49,467 nucleotides of DNA, taken from positions 1 through 49,467 of the forward strand of contig NASX01000036.1 in assembly GCA_002085155.1 (NCBI GenBank), given 5' to 3'. This DNA comes from Sorangiineae bacterium NIC37A_2. Its GTDB lineage: Bacteria; Myxococcota_A; Polyangia; Polyangiales; Polyangiaceae. Below, in pieces: positions 19,418-25,895 of this stretch. A program made the position numbers and the translations under genes. The notes under the pieces are model-generated. The model searched no databases, was not told the DNA's origin, and saw nothing but the letters and a program-made list of their open reading frames with translations. The first letter of the stretch is position 1; every line of letters starts with the position of its first letter.

Positions 19418-20412
19418 GGCGCGGGCGCCGCGCTTTCCGGAGCGGCCGCGGGATCGGCGATGCGGGGCCCCGAGGGACGGGCCTTTTGCGCAAAATGCGC
19501 TCCCACAAGGCCCAAGGCCGCGAGCACCCCGAACACCAGGAGCACACGCGCGCTCTCGCCGAGCACTGGGTTCAGTAGGGCGCCCTCCCGTTCGAGAAGA
19601 TGCCGGCGCGCCTTGAGCGCGAGGGGGAAGGCGAGAAGGGGAAGCAGAACTGGATACTCCGCCCAGCCGAACAAGAACGCGACGGCGGGCGCGAGGAAGG
19701 AGAGAGCGGCGAGGAGCGTATATTGCCACTCTGCGAAAGATCTTCCGAAGCGCACGGCTGTGGTGCGCTTGCCCGCGATTTTGTCCGTCTCTCGATCGCG
19801 CACGTTGTTCACGATCAGGATGTTCGTGGAGAGGGCGCCCGCCGCTGCGGCAAAGAGCACGGCGAGAGGCGTGATCGGCGCGCCGTGAACGTGGACAGTA
19901 CCGAGCACCGCAACGAGCCCGAAGAAGAGAAAAACGAAGAGGTCGCCCAGCCCCAAATAGGCGAGCGGGTAAGGGCCGCCTGTATAAGCGAGCGCCGCCA
20001 CGATCGACGCGACACCGATCACGATGATGCTCGGTCCGACCAGAAAGGCGAGGGCGGAGCCGAGCGCGACAAGGAGCAAGATCACGACCCCCAGGCCGAG
20101 CTTCATGGCGCGCGGCGTGAGAAGCCCCGCCTGTACGGCGCGCACAGGTCCGACGCGTTCATCTGTATCGGCGCCTTTTTCGAAATCGAGGACGTCGTTT
20201 GCGAAGTTGGAAGTGATCTGGAGAAGGAGCGCGCCCCCCAGAGCGAGCAGCCCCGGAAGCCAGCGGAAATGCCCCTCGTGGAGCGCGAGCGCGGATCCGA
20301 GCAGGACAGGCGCCACAGCCGCAGGCAGCGTCTTCACGCGGCAGGCGAGGAGCCACGCGCCCGCAGAACCGGGACGAGGCAAAGGAGGCGCGAGTCCGAC
20401 CGAAGAGCTCAT
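19414..20412 (-). CDS. menA: 1,4-Dihydroxy-2-naphthoate polyprenyltransferase MenA
   Basis: A UbiA-superfamily membrane prenyltransferase of 332 residues that attaches the isoprenoid chain to DHNA. Eight to nine hydrophobic helices. First aspartate motif is SNFANDVLDFEKGAD (about 69-82) followed by DERVGPVRAV; the second is NNVRDRETDKIAGKRT. Both bind the Mg-prenyl diphosphate. The C-terminus runs into an Ala/Pro-rich tail that overlaps the menC start. It is preceded by a 136-base gap after menH. Confidence 0.93.
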   Translation of the reverse strand: MSSSVGLAPPLPRPGSAGAWLLACRVKTLPAAVAPVLLGSALALHEGHFRWLPGLLALGGALLLQITSNFANDVLDFEKGADTDERVGPVRAVQAGLLTPRAMKLGLGVVILLLVALGSALAFLVGPSIIVIGVASIVAALAYTGGPYPLAYLGLGDLFVFLFFGLVAVLGTVHVHGAPITPLAVLFAAAAGALSTNILIVNNVRDRETDKIAGKRTTAVRFGRSFAEWQYTLLAALSFLAPAVAFLFGWAEYPVLLPLLAFPLALKARRHLLEREGALLNPVLGESARVLLVFGVLAALGLVGAHFAQKARPSGPRIADPAAAPESAAPAP

Positions 20413-20548
20413 CGAGGGCGATCTCTAGCGCCCGTCCGCGGAGGCGGGAACCACCTCGGGCGCCGAAGGGCGCACAATCCTTCTCGGGACCTGGCCTCGC
20501 CAGACTCCCGCGCGACGGCGGAGCGGGAAAAACGTCCGGGCGGGCTGC
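20413..20548. other. Gap between menH and menA
   Basis: The largest gap (136 bases) inside the menaquinone cluster. It holds no convincing gene. It could contain a secondary promoter for menA-menC-menE, or simply spacer; I found no clear promoter or terminator. Confidence 0.3.
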
Positions 20549-21268
20549 TCAGCTGTCCGCGAGTTGGCGGAGCAGGGCGCGGGTCTCGTCAGGCTGATCT
20601 TCGAGGGGATTGTGACCGGCGCCGGGGATGACATGGAGACGCGCGCGGGGGAATCGGGGGAGCGCGCGCTCGGCGAGGGCGCGGAACTTTTCATCCTTCT
20701 CGCCGACCACGAGCTCGACGGGGCACGGGATCTTCGAGAGCTCGCCCCAATGGTTCGGCATATCCGCGAGGCCGAGCACTCCGAGAGCGTGGGCGAGGCC
20801 GCGCGCTGTGTGACTGCGGCGCCGCGCAGCTTGGGCTTGTGCCTGGGGTCCGTCGTTCTGGTCTCCAAAGAGAGGCAGCTTCTCCCAGGCGGAGAGGAAG
20901 CTCTCGAGGCCCTCCCTCTCGAGCATATCGATCCACTTGCGCTCCCAGCGGCGGCGCTCCGCGCGCGCCTCCGGCTCCTCGAGCCCCGGCTGCACTCCGA
21001 TCAGGATCGCTCGCTTGAAGAGAGAGGGCTCGCGGGCGAGAGCCGAAAGAGCCAGCCGCGCGCCCATCGAATAGCCGACGAGGAGCGGCGCATCCGTCGC
21101 GCTCCGGGCAAGTTCGAGGATCGACCGAGCCGCATCGTCGAAGGAGCGCGCGCTGAGATCTGCCGAGGGGCCGTGACCGGGCAACCACGGAGCCACGATT
21201 TCCCCGTCGAAGATGCCGCGCCATTGCTCGGGCGACTGGGTGAAGCCGTGGAGCGCGATCTTGGTCAT
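20549..21268 (-). CDS. menH: MenH-like alpha/beta hydrolase (SHCHC synthase)
   Basis: 239 residues, an alpha/beta hydrolase with nucleophile motif LLVGYSMGARLAL (Ser67), a late Asp (VVGEKDEKF) and His (PGAGHNPLEDQP) completing the triad. N-terminal ALHGFTQSPEQW carries the oxyanion region. MenH eliminates pyruvate from SEPHCHC to give SHCHC, between MenD and MenC. Position 9 bases after menD supports this; the fold alone would not, because many unrelated hydrolases look similar. Confidence 0.85.
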   Translation of the reverse strand: MTKIALHGFTQSPEQWRGIFDGEIVAPWLPGHGPSADLSARSFDDAARSILELARSATDAPLLVGYSMGARLALSALAREPSLFKRAILIGVQPGLEEPEARAERRRWERKWIDMLEREGLESFLSAWEKLPLFGDQNDGPQAQAQAARRRSHTARGLAHALGVLGLADMPNHWGELSKIPCPVELVVGEKDEKFRALAERALPRFPRARLHVIPGAGHNPLEDQPDETRALLRQLADS

Positions 21269-21277
21269 AGAGCCTCT

Positions 21278-23068
21278 TCAGCCGCGCTCGCTCGGTCGGA
21301 TCGAGTCGAGGAACTCGTTCGCGCTCGTGCTCCGGGTGCGCACGCGGGTGACAGCGCTGCGCTCGCGCGCTCTCTCGAAGAAGCTCGCGAGCAGGTCCTT
21401 GAGCGCCTCTTCGCTCTCCACTGCGAAGGACAGGAGCCCATAGGCGGCGGCGATCGCCGCGAAATCGAGGCGCGGCGGGGTGCGCCAGAGCTCGTAACCC
21501 TCGGGCGGGTTCTTGCCGAGGGGGAGTTGGTCGAAGATGTGGCCGCCGCCGTTATCGAAGATCCAGACCCAGACGGGGCGCGCCGTTTCGCGCAGGAGCG
21601 CGAGAGCTCCGAGATCGTGCGCCGCGCTCACGTCTCCCAAGAAGAGCGAAACCGGACCTTCTCCCGGGGCGCTCGCGAGTCCCGCGGCCCCCGCCATCAA
21701 TCCATCGATGCCGTTGACGCCCCGCTGGACGAAAATGCGCCGGAGCGGTGGAGCCGTCGCGCGGGCCCGAGGCAACACGGCGCTCGTGATGCGAAGGGGC
21801 AGGCTATTGCCCACGAAGAGCTCACTTTGCGGCAGCGCTCGCGCGATGAGCGCAACGGCCCGCGCTTCTTCGAGCTCTGGTTCGCCGCGTGTCTTCGGCG
21901 AAGAGGGCAGAGGGCCAAACAGCCGCTCGTCGAGCTCGCGCCGAACGCGCTCGCTGAGCGCCCCTGTCGCTTCCAAAAAGCTAGAGTCCCGCGCAGGGCG
22001 CGCGCCTGCTCGGGGCAGCTCGAGGCTCTTCAAGGGGAGGCTCAGGTTCAAGGTCGCCGAGCGCGTGGGATCGAGGGGTTCGTGCTCCTGGACGAGGACC
22101 GTCTTCGGGCGCGTGCGCGCGAGCCACTCGAGATAGCGCGAGGAACAGGTGCGCGCGCCGAACTGGAAAACACAATCAGGCTCAAGATGGGCTCCGCCTG
22201 CGCGGAGAGCGACCTCGAGATCGAGCCGGTGAGGCGAGCCGGAGGCGACTTCGCTCCAGATGGCGAGCTCCTCCACGTCGAGCCCCCGCGCGCTCGCTTC
22301 GCGAGCGAGAACCTCCTCCACCTTTACGCGCTCTTCTGAACCGAGCACGCCGAGCACGAACAGCGGACGGCGGCTCTCGGCGAGCGCGCCCTCGAGGAGC
22401 TCGGCGGCTTTGCCCGATCGGAGCTCGCCCGCGTGGAAGCGCGGCAGCTCACGGAGCAGCAGCTCGACGCGGGCGCGGAGGGCCTGTTCCTGTTCACCGG
22501 TCGTGGCGCCGGGCTCGAGAGGTTTATAGAAGGGTGCGTTGAGGTGAACCGGGCGCGCGCTGCTCTCTGCCGTCGACCAAGCGAGCTCGAGCTTGTGAGC
22601 GAGAGCCTCGAAGGAGCCCGAGCGGGCGCTCGCGGCTCCGAGATCGGTGCAATAGGCCACGAACTGGCCGAAGAGCTCGTTTTGGCGAATGGTCTGGGCG
22701 GCGCCGACCTCTTGGAGCTCCGGGGGGCGATCGGCCGAGAGCACCAGGAGCGGGAGGCGCGCCTCGTAGGCTTCGATGAGCGCGGGGTAGTAGTGGGCGG
22801 GAGCTGTCCCTGAGGTGCAGATGAGCACAGGGGCGACGCCCGTCGAGCGAGCGAGGCCGAGCGCGAAGAAGCCTGCGGCTCGTTCGTCGATCACCGAATG
22901 AACGCGAACTTGCGCGCCCCGTTCGTTCTGTTCAGCGAGCAGCGCCAGGGCGAGAGGAGTGCTCCGGGAGCCCGGGCTCACCACAAAGTCTCGGGCCCCG
23001 AGGCGAACGAGCCCCGCGACCAAGAGCCGCGCCCATTCTCCTTGGAGATTCAGTGGCCCGCTCGTCAC
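21278..23068 (-). CDS. menD: SEPHCHC synthase MenD (ThDP-dependent)
   Basis: 596 residues from the GTG at 23068. MenD joins 2-oxoglutarate and isochorismate using thiamine diphosphate. N-terminal DFVVSPGSRSTPLALALL and HSVIDERAAGFFALGLA (activating Glu in DERAA), ICTSGTAPAHYYPALIEA, LSADRPPELQEVGAAQTI are typical of MenD. The C-terminal ThDP/Mg region has LFLGDVSAAHDLGALALL and WIFDNGGGHIFDQLP. The open frame extends 87 codons upstream but only antisense/overlapping menF; the GTG overlaps the menF stop by four bases (GTGA), the same coupling as elsewhere in the cluster. Confidence 0.95.
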   Translation of the reverse strand: MTSGPLNLQGEWARLLVAGLVRLGARDFVVSPGSRSTPLALALLAEQNERGAQVRVHSVIDERAAGFFALGLARSTGVAPVLICTSGTAPAHYYPALIEAYEARLPLLVLSADRPPELQEVGAAQTIRQNELFGQFVAYCTDLGAASARSGSFEALAHKLELAWSTAESSARPVHLNAPFYKPLEPGATTGEQEQALRARVELLLRELPRFHAGELRSGKAAELLEGALAESRRPLFVLGVLGSEERVKVEEVLAREASARGLDVEELAIWSEVASGSPHRLDLEVALRAGGAHLEPDCVFQFGARTCSSRYLEWLARTRPKTVLVQEHEPLDPTRSATLNLSLPLKSLELPRAGARPARDSSFLEATGALSERVRRELDERLFGPLPSSPKTRGEPELEEARAVALIARALPQSELFVGNSLPLRITSAVLPRARATAPPLRRIFVQRGVNGIDGLMAGAAGLASAPGEGPVSLFLGDVSAAHDLGALALLRETARPVWVWIFDNGGGHIFDQLPLGKNPPEGYELWRTPPRLDFAAIAAAYGLLSFAVESEEALKDLLASFFERARERSAVTRVRTRSTSANEFLDSIRPSERG

Positions 23069-24501
23069 GGCTGCCTCACGGGCAACGGAAGCGCCGAAGC
23101 CCGACCGTCCGAGCTCCGTGGCGAACTTTGCTCCCGCGGGGGATGGGGGCGGGCGAGCCCGAGCACGCCCAGCATGCGACCGAGCTTGAGCTCGGTCTCC
23201 TCGAACTCTGCCTCGGGCGAGGACGCCGAGACGATGCCAGCGCCCGCATAGAGCTCCGCCTGAACGCCGTCGACGAGAGCGGACCTGAGCGCGACCACGA
23301 ACTCCCCGTCGCCGGACGGCCCGACCCAACCGAAGGGTCCGGCGTACCAGCCGCGGGAGAAGGCCTCTTGTTCTTCAATAAACCGAACAGCAGGCGCGGT
23401 CGGATAACCGCCGACCGCGGGCGTCGGGTGCAGGCGAGCGGCGACCTCCAGGGCGCTCCTAGGAGAACTGAACCGGCCGCGGATGGGAGTGCGGAGATGG
23501 TAAAGCTGGGGGAGCTCGCTGAGCTCCGGCTCACGGTCGATGGTGAGCTCGCTTGCGATCGGGGCGAGGGCCGATCGGATCGCCTCGACCACGAAGGCGT
23601 GTTCCCTTCGATCTTTGACGCTCTCGAAGAGCCGCTTCTTGGCGTCGCTCGCGGACTTGGGGATCGTGCCGGCAAGGGCGTCGACCTCGAACTCGAGCCC
23701 GCGCACCTTCACTAAGCGTTCCGGTGTCGCCCCCAAGAAGGCCACCTTGCCGAAGGCGTAAGCGAAACGAACCGAGTCGGCATTGCCGGTGAGGAGCTGC
23801 TCACAGATCGCTCCGAGGTCGGGCTCAGACTCGAAGAGAGCTCGGACTCTCCGCGCGAGCACCACCTTATCGAAGTGTCCCTCGGCGATGTGCTGCTTGG
23901 CGGCGATGACGAGCTGACGGAACCTCTCGGCGGCGGTCGGGTCGACCTCGAGCGTACCGAGCGGACCCGAGGGGAGCGCCTGCCCATCGGTTCGGGGCTC
24001 CGGCTCTGACAGGACCGAGCGGACGAGCTCGAGGGTCGCCTCGACCTCACTCCCGTCGCCGACCACGGTCACAGTGGCTCGCGCGCCGTCCACGTAGGTC
24101 ACCCGCGGCAGGACAAAGCTCGCGGCGCCGAAGGTCCGTCGCGCCGCGCACTCAGGGCCCGACGCGAAGAATGCGCCTCCACCGAACGCCCTCAGTCGAT
24201 CTCGATAATCTCCGTGATATTCGAGAGTTGCGAATGTTTTCTCAAGTAATCTCTGAAGGGTTTCGAAGCGCTCGGGACCGTCCGCCCGAAGCCAAACGGC
24301 CGCCCCGCGACCGACCCAGATCCCCTCTTCGGGATCGCCCCGGCTCCAAAGGACGCAGGGCTCCCCGGCGAGGGACTCCCCCGTGCGGCGGAGCAGCGCC
24401 CGCGCTCGACCGTGAGGCGCCTCGAGCGTGACGGCGACGAGTCGATCTGGACTCGCTCCGAGCAGCGCTCGCCGCAGGTTCGTCTCTGACGAATCGCTCA
24501 T
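23065..24501 (-). CDS. menF: Isochorismate synthase MenF
   Basis: About 478 residues from the ATG at 24501 (a GTG at 24507 adds two). A chorismate-utilising enzyme that isomerises chorismate to isochorismate, the first committed step of menaquinone synthesis. Conserved blocks: FDKVVLARR, FLGATPERLVKVRG, DALAGTIPKSASDAKKR, HLRTPIRG, LHPTPAVGGYPTAPAVRFI and GWYAGPFGWVG. The N-terminal 200 residues are the usual divergent domain. Ten bases separate it from ubiE upstream, and it overlaps menD. Without biochemical data EntC-type function is possible, but no siderophore genes are nearby. Confidence 0.94.
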   Translation of the reverse strand: MSDSSETNLRRALLGASPDRLVAVTLEAPHGRARALLRRTGESLAGEPCVLWSRGDPEEGIWVGRGAAVWLRADGPERFETLQRLLEKTFATLEYHGDYRDRLRAFGGGAFFASGPECAARRTFGAASFVLPRVTYVDGARATVTVVGDGSEVEATLELVRSVLSEPEPRTDGQALPSGPLGTLEVDPTAAERFRQLVIAAKQHIAEGHFDKVVLARRVRALFESEPDLGAICEQLLTGNADSVRFAYAFGKVAFLGATPERLVKVRGLEFEVDALAGTIPKSASDAKKRLFESVKDRREHAFVVEAIRSALAPIASELTIDREPELSELPQLYHLRTPIRGRFSSPRSALEVAARLHPTPAVGGYPTAPAVRFIEEQEAFSRGWYAGPFGWVGPSGDGEFVVALRSALVDGVQAELYAGAGIVSASSPEAEFEETELKLGRMLGVLGLARPHPPREQSSPRSSDGRASALPLPVRQP

Positions 24502-24510
24502 GCCCACCGA

Positions 24511-25266
24511 TCAGCTCGTCGAAGATCCAATTTGAGGGGTCGCGACGTAGAGGTGGGCCACGCCGAAGATGAAGGACACGAGCTCAACGACCCGGAGCCC
24601 AGAGCGCTCCATCATCTGAGCGAACTCGGTCGCCGGCGGGAAGGCGGCGATCGACTTCTGTAAGTAACGATACTCCTTCGCGCCGCTGAGCAGAGAGCCG
24701 ACCCAAGGCACGACGTGGTGCACGTGCACGCGGGCGCAGGCTCCGAAGAATCCAGGACCCGGCTCGGAGAGCTCGAGGATAGCGACGCGGCCGTTCGGCT
24801 TGCAGACCCGCGCCATCTCGGCGAGAGCGCGCTCGCGGTCCGGCACGTTGCGGATGCCGAAGGCGATGGTGATGCCGTCGAAGGTACTGTCGGGGAAGGG
24901 CAGGGCCTGCGCGTCACCGGTCTCGAGGTGGATCCGGCTTGCGTAAGGAGAGCGCGCGACCTTCTGACGCCCGATGGCCAGCATGTTCTCGGAGGGATCG
25001 CTGCCCGTGACTTCGACGGCGGGCGCCCGCTCAGCGATCATCAGCGCCAAGTCGGCGGTTCCCGTCGCCAGGTCGAGCACCTTGCCGCCGCGCTCCTTGA
25101 GTCCGAGGGAGTCCACGGTCCGCCGTCGCCAGCTCTGGTCCATGCCAAGGGAGATGATCCGATTCACGAGATCATAACGCTCAGCGATCGCGTCGAACAT
25201 CGCGCCGGAGCCGCCCTCCGGACGGGGAACGGGCTTTTGAGAGGAGGAGGCGGTCAGTTCAGTCAT
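24511..25266 (-). CDS. ubiE: Demethylmenaquinone methyltransferase (UbiE/MenG)
   Basis: 251 residues from the ATG at 25266. A class I SAM methyltransferase with MFDAIAERYDLVNRIISLGMDQSWRR at the N-terminus (UbiE signature 1), SAM motif VLDLATGTADLAL (about 64-76), and GITIAFGIRNVPDRERALAEM (signature 2). It catalyses the last methylation of menaquinone. The ATG lies inside the end of the regulator gene (8-base overlap), so regulator and enzyme are co-translated. The frame is open for 26 more codons upstream, wholly inside the regulator gene. Confidence 0.94.
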   Translation of the reverse strand: MTELTASSSQKPVPRPEGGSGAMFDAIAERYDLVNRIISLGMDQSWRRRTVDSLGLKERGGKVLDLATGTADLALMIAERAPAVEVTGSDPSENMLAIGRQKVARSPYASRIHLETGDAQALPFPDSTFDGITIAFGIRNVPDRERALAEMARVCKPNGRVAILELSEPGPGFFGACARVHVHHVVPWVGSLLSGAKEYRYLQKSIAAFPPATEFAQMMERSGLRVVELVSFIFGVAHLYVATPQIGSSTS

Positions 25267-25822
25267 GTTGGGGCAGGGAGGGGTGCTGGGGTTTCGGTTC
25301 GGCGAGCACAGTCGGATCGACAACGCCGCCGGCGACGAGGGCACTCAAGAGAGTCTCTCCGGTGCGTGCGAGTCGCTCGAGATCTTTGAGCCGCTCAAGG
25401 CGGTAAGTAGCAGCCAGGGAGGGCGCCTTCGGCGATTCAGCTTCGAGGGCAGCGATCGCCGTCGTCAGAGAGCCGCGGAAATCCCGGACGATGGACAGCT
25501 CCCGCTCCCGAAGGACGCGCCGGACCATGGTCCAGACGCTGGTTTCGGCGGTGAAGAAGTCCCGCCGTTCGCCCGGAACCCAGGTGCGCGTGATCGCCCC
25601 CCACTTCTCGAGCTCAGCGAGCGCCATTGAGATCGCGCCCGAGCTCATGTGGAGCCGGTCGCCGAGGTCCGCCGCCGTCAGGGGATCCTTAGAAAGATAC
25701 AAGAGGGTCCAGATGCGGCCCATAGGTCGCTTGAAGCCCCAGAAATGCATCAGCTTTCCGATGGCGTCAGCCACGACCAATTCTGCCGAGAGCAGATCTT
25801 GGGAGCGGGGGGAGTCCTGCAT
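25259..25822 (-). CDS. GbsR/MarR-family transcriptional regulator heading the men cluster
   Basis: 187 residues from the ATG at 25822. A winged-helix DNA-binding domain covers about 20-90 (AIGKLMHFWGFKRPMGRIWTLLYLSKDPLTAADLGDRLHMSSGAISMALAELEKWGAI). KRPMGRIWTLLYLS and SSGAISMALAELEKWGAI are hallmarks of the GbsR subgroup, best known from glycine-betaine regulation in Bacillus. A helical C-terminal half (about 100-170) should dimerise. It is the first gene of the minus-strand menaquinone cluster and overlaps ubiE by eight bases, so it very probably regulates the cluster, and itself through the palindrome in front of it. The ligand is unknown. Confidence 0.85.
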   Translation of the reverse strand: MQDSPRSQDLLSAELVVADAIGKLMHFWGFKRPMGRIWTLLYLSKDPLTAADLGDRLHMSSGAISMALAELEKWGAITRTWVPGERRDFFTAETSVWTMVRRVLRERELSIVRDFRGSLTTAIAALEAESPKAPSLAATYRLERLKDLERLARTGETLLSALVAGGVVDPTVLAEPKPQHPSLPQHD

Positions 25823-25825
25823 GGC

Positions 25826-25847
25826 AGATCTTTCAGAGATCTTTGAA
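25826..25847. promoter_or_regulatory. Palindromic operator candidate before the GbsR-type regulator
   Basis: TTCAGAGATCTTTGAA at 25832-25847 is a 16-bp palindrome with one symmetric mismatch pair. It overlaps a direct repeat AGATCTTT (25826-25833 and 25837-25844, 11 bp apart, one helical turn). It sits 10-25 bases upstream of the regulator's ATG, over the expected ribosome-binding region, in an otherwise GC-rich gap. Size, symmetry and place fit an autoregulatory operator. Confidence 0.6.
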
Positions 25848-25895
25848 ACCTTACTCTGACGGCCTAGGGAGCGCCAGGCCGGCTGACCTCGGGGA

